Part shown: positions 1 through 13,411 of the stretch, in pieces
Numbering within the stretch: position 1 is the first letter of the stretch
How the letters are laid out: each line of letters starts with the position of its first letter
Assembly: GCA_028023455.1 (NCBI GenBank)
Contig: JAQFVV010012508.1
Location: 3,095,877 to 3,159,876 of the forward strand
Source of the DNA: Epiperipatus broadwayi
Taxonomy: Eukaryota; Onychophora; Udeonychophora; Euonychophora; Peripatidae
Reading direction: 5' to 3'
DNA: 64,000 nucleotides
Notes under the pieces: generated by a model
The model's input: only the letters and a program-made list of their open reading frames with translations
Database searches by the model: none
What the model was told of the DNA's origin: nothing
Made by a program: the position numbers and the translations under genes

Positions 1-427
1 AAAAATTGTTGTCTTTTGTGATTTTTAAGTATAGAATAATAATTTAACAATCATCTCTCTCAAAAATAAAATTATCTTTTTTTTAAATCTGAATTCTCCA
101 ACCTATTTATACTTTTGTCTCTATCAGAATGGATTCACGTGATGTCCTGCTGAATCCAATTGGTTTTTGGTGTATTTTCATCCATGTTCGTGCCATTAAT
201 CCCAGTTCATTTGGCTATTCTATTTTGGCGGGATCAGACTGTTTTTACTTATCTGGCTAGGTGTTTTCAAATTTTTAATTAATTTTCTCATGGTAAAGAA
301 ATGCTTTTAATTATTGTTAAATTATTGCCATTCTGCAGTACAAATTATTCTTCTGAAGTATAGAATGAGCTGAAAGCAGTAAAGAGATTTTTATCTAAAT
401 GATTTTTAATTTATTAATTTTAATAAA

Positions 428-553
428 TAAACACCTTCAAACAGATACGCTTTAAAAATGCTTAAGTGACAGCCAATCAGATGGAATAATGGCATCACAT
501 CTGATTGGCTGCCACTTAAGCATTTTTAAAGCGTATCTGTTTGAAGGTGTTTA
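428..553. mobile_element. 126-bp near-perfect hairpin element, left-arm copy
   Basis: taaacaccttcaaacagat at the left end is answered by its complement at the right end. The arms are about 55 bp with one mismatch and a loop of about 15 bases (ggaataatggcatca). It looks like a minimal MITE or a snap-back element ending in TTTA/TAAA. The mirror copy is at 26496-26621. Confidence 0.8.
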
Positions 554-765
554 GCTTTCACGTTATTATATTATCTGTTTACGCTTAAATTTAATATATT
601 TAATTTTAATAAAGAAAGATTTATTACTTTCTTTAATTGCAAATATAAATGTATTTGCTTGTCTTTTTTTTTTCATTTTAAAAAATTTGATTTTCTTTAA
701 AATATTTAGTATAATTAGTCTTTTTTTTATTTTTGACATATTGCTAGTCTGATTTAAATTTAACC

Positions 766-812
766 TGTCATTTTAATTTGGGAGGCGGGGATCTTTTAAA
801 TATATCTGTTTC
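766..812 (+). repeat. Short dispersed repeat ending gatcttttaaatatatctg
   Basis: A segment of about 47 bp with ggcggggatcttttaaatat recurs in opposite orientation at 7029-7080, and both copies are mirrored in the right arm (19970-20025 and 26230-26285). Each copy lies close to a TA run. The pair at 766 and 7080 face each other as inverted ends of about 6.3 kb. They could be termini of a decayed element or simply two copies of one short repeat. Confidence 0.45.
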
Positions 813-938
813 AATATATATATATATAAGAAATTGCCTTGACGACAGTTTGAAATTGTTGATTAAACCCATTTACCCTGAGCATTATTACATTTAGTAT
901 TGAAGCTGTGCATATATATATATATATGCTGGCTTCGC

Positions 939-985
939 CATTCACTGTGGACTAACTAAGACCCTAAGTCCAACCACAGTGAATG
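939..985. repeat. Short hairpin next to a (TA)n tract
   Basis: cattcactgtgg and ccacagtgaatg are 12-bp arms around a 23-base loop that itself holds ggact/agtcc. It lies just after a TA run. The mirror copy is near 26072-26118. Confidence 0.55.
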
Positions 986-3477
986 TATGTTTCTTTTTCA
1001 AACTAAATTTATCGTTTTCTCAAATAGTTGCCTAAATTAAAAGATTTAATAAAATAAAATATAGAAAGTTAAAATTATAATTGCAATTATTTTTAAAATA
1101 TATTTGGTAGAATTCGATGAATTTCTTAATTAAATAGAATCCATTAAGAAAAGGAATTTAATTAGTAAAACATTTTCTGAATTAGATAAAAATAGATAAC
1201 AGGAAAAATTTGAAACAACAGGCATGATTCGCTACTAATTAGCAGATTAAAAACATAATGGAAAAAGGGTATAAATAAAGAACTTTTCTTTTGTTCTTGG
1301 TGTTATGCTTGCTGGTAACCTGTGCTGAAGGTCAGAGAGAAATCTTAAGAATTTTGTTGGAAGAAATTTTGCTGAAAGATTGGACAATATAGCGAACTTT
1401 TGCTTGCTGTACTTACTTCAAGCTGCACTCTATTCTTTCAGCATACAAATAAAAGAATCCAGAAATGTGTTGCTCTGCAAAAATGCAGTGGTAACTTCTT
1501 TGCCTTCGCTCTCTTGAGCTGTTCCTGATGCAGGAGTCATAATCATGTAAGCCAGCCAGAGAACAAAAGTATCTGCCCTGTATCCGTGAAAATCTGCCCT
1601 CAAAAACATGGAAAAACAAATTTGAAGAACTGAGAAGACCTGTGGGGAAACATCAAATGAACTCACTTTGACCCACCCATCTAGTTACCGGTAACGTTCC
1701 CATAAATTATTAAAATATCTTTGTAATTTGCAATTTCAATGTATATTTATGCTTTTCTATATATATATGTTTTTTTAAATCTATGTGTTCGAATCTTGTG
1801 AAATTATATTTCATTAATTGCTTTCTTTTCTTTTTTTTTTATATCATAATGGGAGGGGTTATTATATATAATGGCAGCCATAGTTCTTATTAATTTAATT
1901 GAAAAATACTTCGTTTAACTTTCCGCCATTATACTCCCGTAATTAAGTTATTTATTTTATATAAATATTTATTTAGAAAGAAAAGGAAGAAAATCATAGA
2001 AAGTGCAAAACTCTAATTTAAAATCAAGATTTAAATTGCTAAATATGCTATTATAAAACTTTCCAAACTTTAACTTAATTTTTTTTTTGTATATATATAA
2101 AAGAAAGATCCTTATCAAATGCCATTATATTTTAGTCAATGAAGGGTTACAAATTTAAAGTTATATTTTAAAGAACGTGAAATAAAACGTTTGCATTTAT
2201 ATTTTAATAATAAGAGAGAATATGTTTTAACAATATAATATGTATTAAGAATTATTAAATCACATTGGCCCTTTGGTGTTGGTTAAACTTCAACTAAATC
2301 AATAAAATATCCACCCTCTTGTTTAGTGATCTGAATTTTATAAAAAGGAAAGTTACTATTTTCTGCAGATTTTCAGGGATAGTTGAGCGTTCGTAATATA
2401 TATATATGTTTTGCAGAGGGTTTCTTTTTAAATTTAAAGGTCGTTGACCATATTTATATGATATCATGCCTCGGGGGATCTACTGGGCCGCTCTGCATAA
2501 ATTACAGTGCTTCTTTTTGCCAAGTTCACTTAGGTTAACATACCTACATTTGGATCTTCCTAAAATAAATAAAATGTTCTGATCTCATGTTGATTTCAGT
2601 CCCTTCAATGTATGTAACTGGACATAAGCAATAAAACTCCGATCCTGAATCTGGGTCACACGTTTAGCGAACGGGTTCCATTTTTCTCTCTAACCTAGCT
2701 TAGAGATGGAGAGCTATCCAGACTTGTGTTAACCTCTTGGTAACTGTTATGTCTAGAGCCTCACAGCCCACTATATGCTATCGCCTGTGTGCATGGTCTT
2801 ATATATTTATATTTATTAGGAAATCTTTCTCAAAATATCATCGAAATGTTTCAATTATAGCTGGAAATTCCTGTTGGGGTCACTTTATCATTCTTCTTAA
2901 ATCATAAGTAGGGCGGTGATTTAAACCTGTCCAAAGTGTTTAGTTGAGTTTGACCACCTATTTATTTCTATGTTCTCCAACCACAGAGTTAATGAATCAT
3001 CTCTCTCTCTCTTGATTTCTTTTACGTAACACTTCCATTGGCTGGAATATTTTAAAGAAAGAAATGATAATGTAAAATTTTGTCTGTTCTTATCATTACG
3101 AACAATGGATCTTTTCAAATATGTCTATCCAGTTGCAGTGAAAATAGCCTGTGACACTATTAATAAAACATTGTATGAATTCTTTTAATGTAAATAATAA
3201 AAGTTTGTGTTATCTTTCATTCACTATAAATAAAACCATTTAGTATTGTTTTTCTTTTGTGACATACATATGTACATCTGATCATTATATATGTAAAAAT
3301 TCCTTTTCGTGATCTCTTCTCTCCCTGACCACCAGGCATATATTAAGATTAAATTCTAGTGAGGTTTGGGGAGTAAGTCACTTAGTAGCAATCTAGAGGA
3401 TTAGGTGAGATTCGAACCTCCTCTATCTGCATCTCTAGGTTAGGTTAAAGCAGCTCTACTTTTCTTACCGTTACAGT

Positions 3478-3531
3478 ATATATATATATAATATATAGTA
3501 TATAATGTATATATATATATATATATATATT
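3478..3531. repeat. Interrupted (TA)n microsatellite, left arm
   Basis: TA run interrupted by agta and aatg. The mirror at 23520-23576 is uninterrupted. Confidence 0.85.
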
Positions 3532-6483
3532 GTGCCATTACAATTTAGTCACTAGATAAATTTATAGTAATGTGCATGTAGAAAAGGTAAACCAAAAATC
3601 ATCATCACAATTTTATATAACCATAAAAGAAGCTGTAGGGCATCCAAGTTCAAACCCTTCCAGATCAAAATTTCAAAAGCTTTAAACAGAAAGAGAGTGG
3701 GACAACAATTATATGCTTTATTTGTTTGTGTGTTGATAGAAAGGTAATACACACATTTAAACTATTTAATATTTAGTTTTTCTGTTAAAAAGCAAAGTTA
3801 TAATGCATACATATAGGCAATGTATGTGTAAATTATTTAATTGTTTTATATTTCAAATATTCAACATTTTAACTTTCTTTAAAACTAACCTATGCTTGAT
3901 CAATTTTAATGTCTTATTCTATACTTTTATTTTGCTTTTCTTTAATTATAATTGGGATTTAAAAGTTACAGACTTAATTAAATAATTGGGTTATAATTAC
4001 TAAGCTAGCAATCATATTATTTAAGGTTAGTTTATGAATGATTTGAAAGAATGAAGGATGTGTGTACATTACATACAGAAATTTACATTTACTAAATATT
4101 GAAAGAAAAGGAAGTATTAAATCTGTCAAATTATTTTTTTTTGTACAATTGTTTGTTAAAAGAGGAAATCTGTTTAATCAGATATCAATCTTTGTAGCAA
4201 TTTTTTTTTTGTAAATAATTGTTTTTCACTTTGGAAGCTTATAATGGGTCAGAGCTCTAATTTTGAAATTGTCTTATCTCAAGATCTAAAGAAGGAAGCT
4301 CAAAGATTTGAAATGTTACCTGGATGTTAAAAAGAAAAAAAAAAGAAAAGAAAGGAAATAAGGATTGAGTCTATTTTTTTTTTTAAACAAAAGTGTCTGG
4401 AAAAAGGATTAAACTTTTCAGTTGAAAAATAATTTAGTTGAAAATAAATTAGAGATCTAATTAAAACAAATTTGTCCAAAAATAGCAAGTGATGCTATCT
4501 CTGATTGGTTAAGTTAGCTAAAAATTGGATATAAAAAGCTGTCTTGAATTATTATTAGGATTATTGTTTATGATTCAGATTATTAAACTATCCAATTGAA
4601 TGCTGAAAATATAAGAAATGTCTGGCTAGAAAAATTATATGTATGTCCCATCGGTTCCGGGACATCTGGGGAAGCTGCACATAACATAGGAAAGAAAAGA
4701 TGTGTCTAAAATAATATTCTACACCTTTCAACTGACCAGAGAAATAAGATGTTTTTTTTAATAGAAGGAAGAAAGCATTCACCTGCATTCAAAGAAGATG
4801 AATTAATCTACTGATAAATATTAATCATCAAGTCCAATTAATTGTTACAACAACTGATTTTAAACTCAAGAAAATTTATAAATGTGAAAACAACTGCTGT
4901 ATTTCATCCACATGCTTGACAGGAAGAGAAGAAAAATTAATATAATGATTTCCAAATTGTCCACTAAAGCAAATAACCTCAATAGAGTCATCATCATCAA
5001 ATAGTTATACACCTCAAGAAAGAGATTGTTCCCACATAAAACGGAAATAGTAGCTGCAGAAATATAGACATTATAGAAGACAAGTTTGAACCCTTGGAAA
5101 TTCACCACAAACAAAAGATCGGTAATATGACTTTTTATATCTATTTTCTTTATGATATCAGTCTTAAGAAACATTTTAGCAATAAAGTGGTATATTTTAT
5201 TTAAAGAACCTTTAAAGACTATTCAGATCGATTAAAACAAGAATGTCTTACTAAAAATAACTTTGAGCTTCATAAATTATCTTGAATGTATGAAAATTAT
5301 TTGTTTATTAATTTTACAGTTATGAAAAATATTAATGTGTAAAACAATTTTTTTTTTTATGGTATTATGATTTTAGTTTTAACTAATATATTATTATTAT
5401 TTTGGTTTTGAATAATATTTTGTTATTATGGGATAAAACACGCACATACATAATGGTATTTTTATATGTGTATAATTGCGACTGAATGTGAAATAATGAG
5501 TAGTATTAGAATATTAGATTATTTTGTTTCAAGTTAAGTATAGATTTCAGCGCTTGGAAGGGAGGGGGAGATAATGATTTAAAACTCTTTTCTAAAACTT
5601 GCTCTTTCAATTCTACTAACATTTTTTTTTTACATTCTATTTACATGTTGGATTTTTAAAGTATGTGTGCTAATGAGCAGATAATATTTTTTTTTTCTTG
5701 AAATACTTTTCTCATGGAGTGAAAATCATGGTCAATGTGACGTCCAACTTAATACAAAATACATTTGAAGGGAAAGGGGGAAGAACTTAAAATTAATCTG
5801 AGGATTGTTATATAACCAATTATTATTATTATTATTCATGTCAATTTTCATATTATCTAGAAATTTTTATGTATATGTTAGAAATGTAGTAATAAATATT
5901 AGTTTGTTTTATTAAACGAGGCGTATATATTTCATTAAGTGTAGTCTTGGTTAAGTGTGATTATTCATCATCATCAATGGTTGAATATTAGTTATTTAAG
6001 ATATAAGTAAATATGCTAAAATTAAGCAATAATTATGAATTTCTTTATAAAAATTAGTTTTATGTTTAGGCTTAGTCCTAGAGCTGTAGTTGAAACCCTG
6101 GTCATTATTGTTATTATTATCATCATCATCATCGTCATCAACGTTTTAATTAATGAGCTGTTTAACTGTTTAAAGGCCATAAATAAATATTGATTTTATA
6201 ATATTTAGTGATTTCTTAGTATTATTATAACCACATCCCATCATCTATTTCATGCAAGGATGAGTGAATTGCCATCCTAAATTAGTTGTATATAATCTGA
6301 GCTAGTGAACTTATAAAAATATTGAAACACATTTGTTATGGTAAGATCTGAGAAATGATTTATGTTCAATGAACTCCACTGTGGTTTAAAGATGTTTTAC
6401 TTTTACCTAACTATTAGTGCTTATAGTGATATGGCTCAAAAAGCAAAATCTCCCATTTTATTAGAAATAAAGTACCAAGAAGG

Positions 6484-6575
6484 GATTCAAACCCGGTACA
6501 TGTGAAAGGTTATTAGATATAACCGTGTCTAGATTCAGATAATCTAGTGGCGCCCTGCTAGACCATATTCACTTA
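6484..6575 (-). repeat. SINE-like tRNA-derived unit, left-arm copy
   Basis: On the minus strand a Pol III A-box-like tggtctagcagg is followed about 60 bases on by a B-box-like gggtttgaatccc. That spacing is wider than in an ordinary tRNA, and no complete cloverleaf could be folded by eye. It may be a SINE head. The mirror copy is at 20498-20590, where the B box reads gggtttgatccc. Confidence 0.35.
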
Positions 6576-6934
6576 GTATTTGTTTAAACATGCACTTAAC
6601 ATCAAACCAAGAAATGAAAGTGGATAAGATTACTGTCTGTATACCTGAGCTATATTTTATTGAATTACTAGTGTACTCACCTCACGTGATTTCCATATAC
6701 CTGAGTTATAATAATTTGCTTATAATTATTGATATTTGGATCTTGAGAAATTCAAGTTATTTTTAGATATTATAATTCTTGATATTTGGACTCCTTTACT
6801 CAGATATAATAATATCTTTTGATCATCATTTAATTTTTGAATTTATGATTATTTCTTATATATTGTAGACAACTCAGGTATGGTAATATCTTTTGAACTC
6901 TTTAATTATGTTACAATATATATTAAACCTTACC

Positions 6935-6935
<1 letters not shown>

Positions 6936-6979
<44 letters not shown>
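6936..6979. repeat. (TA)n microsatellite, left arm
   Basis: 44 bp of TA. The mirror tract at 20070-20135 is about 66 bp, so the arms differ by about 11 units. Confidence 0.9.
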
Positions 6980-6984
<5 letters not shown>

Positions 6985-7595
6985 AATACTACTTAAAGAA
7001 CTAAATCTCTCCAATAGTCCCTCATAAAGAAACAGATATATTTAAAAGATCCCCGCCTTCCAAATTAAAATGATAGGTTTGAACTTCAGGCTGTAAGTAT
7101 GACAGATAGATACATTATTTTTATACTACAAAGTCATTATCTAAAAAATATAATAGAATTCTTTAAATTAAATGCTAAGATGAAGTCATGCATGTATATA
7201 GGTTTGGGTCTTATGAATTCATAAATACTTTCTAGTATGCGGGCAGAAAAACAAACTGTTACCAAATGAGGTCATTTGGATGCAGATTTGAAAAAGTACT
7301 TTTTTTGAATCAAACAAAGTGTGATAGCTTGAAACCAGATCTTTTTTGCAATAACAGAAAAAATTGCAAATATCTTTAAAAATAATATCTGTTACTCCCA
7401 AAAATCTGAACAATTTAATCAACTTGTCTTTTGTCAATTGTTTCTTACAATAATATCAAAATACACACACGTATCATTATTTAAATATTAAATTTTTTTC
7501 TAAAAATAACTGGAGAAACCAGGCAACATGAAAACTACAATGAAATGATGACTGGTCATCAACATTGATAGTTCATCACATTCTTTAACATTTTT

Positions 7596-7993
7596 ATGGT
7601 ATCAATTTAGTATGTGCTCTCTACCATTTTGAACACCAGGGGAAGACCCAAAACTACTGCTAACCTAACAAGTGATAAAGGATGTAAGATAATACCATCT
7701 CCCAATTGATAACAAGTATTCCAGATGTTTAATTGATTGTGCTAGTATTTTATGGTCATTTTCTAATTACTAATATTTCTGATATTTGATTTCGAGAGTT
7801 ATTTGATTTTTTAGTCATGTGATTTTGTTTATTTCTGGGAAAGTTTTTTTTTTAATGAAAATTGCAACTTTTTAATTGTATTCAATAAAATATCTGGAAC
7901 ATTGGTGGAAACATCCTTTATCACTTAGTTGTGTCAGCAATGGTTTTGGTGCTCCTGGAAATGGCAGAGAGCACATACTAAATTACCACCCAT
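7596..7993. mobile_element. 398-bp MITE with long inverted ends, left-arm copy
   Basis: The left end (gtatcaatttagtatgtgct..) and right end (..agcacatactaaattaccac) are imperfect inverted repeats of about 90 bp. Both contain the block agtgataaaggatg or its complement. The interior of about 200 bp is AT-rich and non-coding. The mirror copy is at 19057-19454. Confidence 0.7.
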
Positions 7994-9261
7994 ATTATTA
8001 CAGCCATACTTGAAGCTACATAATTAATTTTAATGAGTTTTATATATACATCACATATTTACTATAAAATAAATGATTCCTAAAATTAGTTTTTTTAAAA
8101 AAGAAAATAAACAGCTGTAATTTGCATTGTCAGAGTTAAATATAAAAACACCAGACGATTTTATATTTATTTTTTTATATATTAAATTAATTTTTCATAA
8201 AAGTAAGCTAAATATAGAATAATTACTGAAAAAAAACAATAAACAAATCCAGTAACTTTTTTTTAATGAATAAATAATTTATATATGTCTTCAGCAGTGA
8301 AAAAAAAAGTACATGCAAAGATCATTGATATGTCATTACAGACGGGGATATGTATGAATAAAACAGTCAAACTGAAGATATTCTATGTTCATTTTATTAA
8401 TGATTTGAGACCAATTGTGTAAAATATGATATTATAAAAGTCTCTCATGCAAAATTAAATGTTTAATCCAAAGACAGGTTGTTGTTTTTATAAGTAAAAA
8501 AAATAGTTTCAAAGGTCACTTTGGGTTTTTTTATTTTTTAAATTTACAGACACTATATTGCAGATGAAATATCACGATTGAGAACACAAATTTTAATTCT
8601 AAGATTTATTCAAAACAATATCTTCTCCAGTTAACAGCCTATGATAATCTACATATCATTCACACAAATTATAGCTCCACAGTCAATATTATTCTGAGAA
8701 ATGAGAATCAGAATACTGCTATCAAAAGTATATTGTTGTATTAGTAATGCAACTTGAGAGCCTGCTATCAGAGTTTTAAACAGATTAACTGACATGTAAT
8801 AGTTCTAAAGGTATCTATTGAGTAATCATATTTATGAAAGCGGACAAAAGTCATTTCTCAATAATCTGTGATCAGTTCTAGTGAACAGTTATATCATATT
8901 ATTAAACTCTGATTTATATGCAATTGGGTTATTAAAAGGGTGATTAACATCTTTTAATTTGCCTTAAAACTTGCCATGAATTTCATTATCAACAAAAGTA
9001 CTGTTGGCAAGACACACACACTAGCTCATAACCCAAAACATCTACAGAAGTTGTGTTAACCTTTTTGCATAATTTTTATTTGATAATAAGTCAAAATAGT
9101 GAGTGTGTTGTAATCCATAAATCTATCTCATAAATGTGGCTGATGGAAATTAAAAGGAAATGTCAAAAGATGTAAATTATTTTTTTTGTCATCTAAAGTT
9201 ATAATTGAAACATCTTAGAAATATTTCAAAGCATCTCCCATGACTTCAATAGCATTAAACC

Positions 9262-9336
9262 TCTAAACATCACATGATCACCATTTCTGGGTGGCACTAA
9301 TGTATGGAGAATTTTGCCTGCTTCAATAGCCTTGTA
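9262..9336. mobile_element. Truncated M1 MITE copy
   Basis: Contains the outer block cacatgatcaccatttct and the end block ggcactaatgtatggagaat..gcctg found at the ends of full M1 copies, but lacks the loop and the other arm. The mirror copy is at about 17712-17790. Confidence 0.6.
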
Positions 9337-9847
9337 AGTGGACATTTTTTAAAACGTAAATAATGTGAGCCTCCAGTTTGCGATAAATACATCCATATGC
9401 CAATGACCTTGTTTGAATCCAGATCCTAAACTTCAATGAGTTCAGTTTTTTTCTAGAACAGAAATCCCAACTAATCAAGATAACTGTGCAATATTAGTTA
9501 ACAAATGGGTTCCTACTTATCCTTAGCTAGAGAGTAGAATAAAAATGAATAAGTGCTATGACTTGTATCATCTGACAATTGGCAGGGCTGCCGAGTATAG
9601 GTTTCTTGCTCATTATTCTTCTATGAGAGTTTATTTAAATCCTCTTTTATTCTATAAAATTAAAAGTTAATTTGAAATCAGTTCAATATATTTCCCCTAA
9701 AATTTAAAATATGATAAAAACTATTGTCCTAGTGAGTGTTGCTCAAGTGACCAATAAGCTCCATAGGTGGTGAAAAGTGGAATGATATTCAAATATGATG
9801 GCCAATTATGAATAATAAATATACAACATATGATCACTATCTTACAC

Positions 9848-10278
9848 CAGAAGTGGCCAACTTTTGTGTACATAAAATCTACTTATTTTAAAAATGTGTT
9901 ACGGTTGACTTGTTGTTATAGGTGTAGTCTAAGTGGAGGGAGGTATGAAATATATACTATTTTTATATATCTACCTAGTAAAAAATAATTATTTAACAGG
10001 CCAAAAAACTCATGTCTGGAGGAATTAAAGCAACATGAATAATTATTAACAATATTTATTAATTCAAATTTGCTACATTAAATCAAGATTAAAAATATTG
10101 TTTTCAATAATATCTGAAATTGAAAAAAAATTTAGAACAAAAACAAAAAAACTTGAAAATCTTGACTTAATTTGTTTCACTCATCACCTGACAGCTTTTG
10201 CCAGATTGGCCTCACAATCGACCAAAAATGGCTTTGCGATTGACCGGTGGATCACAATCGACTTGTTGGACCCCCCTA
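9848..10278. mobile_element. Non-autonomous hAT element, left-arm copy
   Basis: The left terminus cagaagtggccaact and the right terminus (ending ttggacccccc) are degenerate inverted ends of the CAGGGGTGGxxAA type seen in hAT elements. Flanking 8-mers are tcttacac (9840-9847) and ccttacac (10279-10286), 7 of 8 identical, as expected for an 8-bp hAT target duplication. The interior repeats the word cgattg (cacaatcgacc, gcgattgaccgg, cacaatcgactt). There is no transposase. A short ORF reading into it at 10098 is a by-product. Confidence 0.75.
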
Positions 10279-10838
10279 CCTTACACAATAGATTGTTGGT
10301 CAATGAAAGGCTGAACTCTGATTTCAGTATAAACAGTTTTTTCTTTCTTTGTTTTTAAATTCTTCAGTCACTTGAGTTATTTAGGCTTTGGCCATCATGA
10401 GCCTTTAATGTCATTGGACATTTCCTTATAATAATTTTGACAATGAGATTGTGTTTTTATGCAACAATATTTTCATCCTTTAACTATATGTATAGCATTT
10501 CTAACTCCAATTCTCTTTATCTATGTTTTAAATCTTAAACCTTTAAGAATTAAAAAAGATATGATGGAGATAGGGTTGATAGATTGGCCATCGCCAACAG
10601 CAATCTTGGCTCAAGTCAGTGTTATCATGAATGAGTCTGTTGTAACTGAATGTGGCAGAAGTTCTCCACAATCAAAGAAATTGTATATTTATATAGCTCT
10701 ATTTAGAAAATTTCCTGCCTTTCACAAAAATGGAAAGAGCCTAGAAAATCTATAAATATGGTCTAAGGTTCTCAAGCTTAGTGAATTAACCACAACAATA
10801 GCAGCAGCAACAACAATAATAATAACAATAATAATATA

Positions 10839-11130
10839 CAGAGGCTAAACTCTCCATACAGTAGCACCACTCAGTGCAAGCCACAGTAATCAATGGATGC
10901 AAGAAGATTTGGACAAAAAACCCTATCTAGTGTCTACTCATCCAATATCCCCAGACTAGTTTCTGACTTGTGGCCTTCATCAGTGAGGAGCACTAGATAG
11001 GAATTTTATCCACAAACCTTTTTGCATCCATTGATTACCCTGGCTTACACTGAGTGAGTTTAGTCTCTGTGTAAACAGCTTGTGTAAGTAGAAAGAATGG
11101 TGATCATGTGATATTTAGTGTTTTAATAAT
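10839..11130. mobile_element. M1 MITE, left-arm copy
   Basis: Full copy with both end blocks (aaactctccatacagtagc and gagtgagtttagtctctg), both tccattgatta blocks, and the loop core cagactagtttctgacttg..cttcatcagtgagg. The core on the minus strand reads ctgatgaaggcc..cagaaac. It lies beside caa/taa trinucleotide runs. The mirror copy is at 15920-16205. Confidence 0.75.
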
Positions 11131-12833
11131 AATAATATCATCATCATCAGCAGCAGTGTAGTAAAACAGAAGATGGTGATAATAATCTGTTTTCTTAAAT
11201 CTACATGGGTAGAATATGCAAACATTATACAAAGTTTTTAAGATCAACAGAGGACTTTATTTGTGGCTAAAAAGCTATCAAAATTATATAGCTGCTCTTA
11301 ACAAGTTATTTTTAGAGGAAAGAAGATTAATAGAACAGGGGGATTGCTACATTCTTCTTTTTGGAAGGGCAGAACAGTCAGTGAGAAAAGAATGCATAGT
11401 GTTGAATTACTGGAAGTCTAACTTACTATCTTTTATTGTTGGGAGTTTATTGTTGTGTCAATGAAAGGGTAAAGGTATTAAAATCTGCCTAAGAGAATGT
11501 TACTAGTGATCATTTTATTAGTGCCTATACTTAAAATTTAGATTCATAGAATTTGGAGAAAAAAATCTTTTATTCATTGATGGATAGTATTATCTATATT
11601 GTAATGCTACTGAGCGCTCATTAAAATTGTGTTTACAATTATTAAAAATCAAAAATCTCAAAATAATGCGGAAGTTTAAAATTGATAATGAATAATAAAA
11701 TCAATAAGTTGCCATAAATAATTGAATTATAAACAAAGAAAAACATTTCGTTTGAAATAAATAAATTTAAAGGTTTTTTTTATTGTTAGTTTAAACAAAA
11801 TACAGTTCGCTAGGAGAAGGTGATCTATAAAAGTTTCAAGATTGATTGAAAGGGGGAGGAAAATTAACTTAGAAAATTTAAAAAGTAATTAAGTGTTAAA
11901 CACATAACAGTTTGGCACTGTCTTTTTATTTGATTTAAAGAAAAAAAGGAAATCTTAAAAACTAAAACTCTTTTTTTATATATAAAATAAATAAGATTGT
12001 TTATAATGAGTTAATTTTAAAAAAGTAAAGAATTATGGTGAAATGTGTAAGTGTTGATAAAATGATATATGAAAGATAAAATATTGTATACACTCATAAG
12101 TGATATAAAAACAGAATTTGCAATGACTACTAATTAAAAATCCACAAAACAACAAATTAGCAATGGCTACCAACTGACAACAGGATTAACATCTTATCAA
12201 AGGAATGCAATCAAAAACAGTGGAGGAATTTCAAAAAAAGATATAGTTGGTAGACATAAAAAACCAATTACCAAAGTGACAACAGGTCATGACATAAATA
12301 GTCTGGTTTGTCATCGTTCAATCAGTTGAGTTCACAATCAGAGCTTAGTTGAGTTGAGTTTAATCTATTAGCTGAGATCACAACAGATCAGTTAAGCCAG
12401 CTCCAGCTCAGCCTACAGTTCCTCCACCAGTCAATTTAATCAGTTGCAATGCAGTGTTAAAAGCCATTGGAAAGTGACAGTGAGGTGCTCTTCTTTAAAA
12501 TAATTTGGTTATTCCATGATATGATAACAATTACCAGCTTAAAAATTTACCTTTATCTCACTTGATCAAAATAGAATAAATTATATTTGGTCATTTATGT
12601 GCTTTAAGCAAAAAAGTTCAAATCTAATCTAAATACTTTCTTTCATTTATGTGATTGAAAAGCATCAATATCTCCTTTATCTTTGCATTACATAGAAGAA
12701 TTGCGAAATCTCTTCAATAATTTAGATTGCCACTTTTAAATATGTGTCATTTCATACAGTTAATTTCTCAAGCATTTAAATTATCCTAATGATGTCTTCA
12801 TTACAAATATATAATTACCATATAATACTAAAT

Positions 12834-13150
12834 CATCCATGTACTTTACTACTGTTACACAATGCTTTATTTATCACCTCTTTTACAGTGCCTTTCGATT
12901 GCCCCAGCAATCTTCTTCGAACTTTTATATCTCCTAACTTCAAGCCCCCCATCTTTTAGAAGTTTACAGTTTCTCATAGCCCCAGAAATCTTCTTCAGAA
13001 CTTTTATATCTCCTAAATTTGAATTTGAAGGAAGTTAGGAGATATAAAAGTTCTGAAGAAGATTTCTGGGACAATCGAAACTGTAAAAGAGGTTAGTGAA
13101 TAAAGCATTGTGTAACAACAGTAGTAAAGTGCATTAATGATTTAGTATTA
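12834..13150. mobile_element. PLE-like foldback element with a ribozyme-like core, left-arm copy
   Basis: Two inverted halves each carry taatactaaatcatc-type ends, aatgctttattcacc/tgaataaagcattg blocks, and the core ttctgaagaagat..aatcgaaactgt. The plus-strand core is at 13053-13080. Extra partial cores on the minus strand (12895-12930 and 12980-13020) give a scrambled interior. Related elements are at 13.88-14.23, 32.49-33.12, 43.21-43.40 and 45.26-45.43 kb. Penelope-like elements have terminal repeats of this inverted arrangement, so this is probably a solo terminal unit. Confidence 0.55.
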
Positions 13151-13411
13151 TATGGCATAGCATTTCCAAGTACATATTAATAAGAAAGGTATTATATTCT
13201 GAAGAAAATATATACTTGTCAACTTTACATAAAACTGACAATAAACCACACTGAATATTAAAGCAATGGAAAGGCCGATATATTTTTAACATAAATAAAT
13301 AAATAAATAAATAAATTTACTTTAAATAAAAGTTAATTTCATTTTGTAGGAACATTTTCAAGATGAATGTCACCTACTATAAATTATAATGTAAAAACTC
13401 TAATTGACAAT

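Noticed and set aside
1261-1300. gggtataaataaagaac as a possible promoter in the left arm
   Set aside because: A TATA-like word in AT-rich DNA with no transcript or ORF downstream; only the TATA-like words in the LTRs have supporting context.
4866-5174. 102-codon minus-strand ORF, also found in the right arm at 21884-22192, hydrophobic and membrane-like
   Set aside because: The two copies are one sequence in the palindrome. The three changes between them are all amino-acid changing, there is no recognisable motif, and AT-rich DNA easily gives hydrophobic ORFs.
10098-10358. 86-codon ORF repeated in both arms
   Set aside because: Most of it is the interior of a hAT element with repeated cgattg words; it is not a gene.
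11216-11464. 82-codon ORF identical in both palindrome arms
   Set aside because: Identity reflects the palindrome. No motif was recognised, there is no other support, and the surrounding arm DNA is equally similar.
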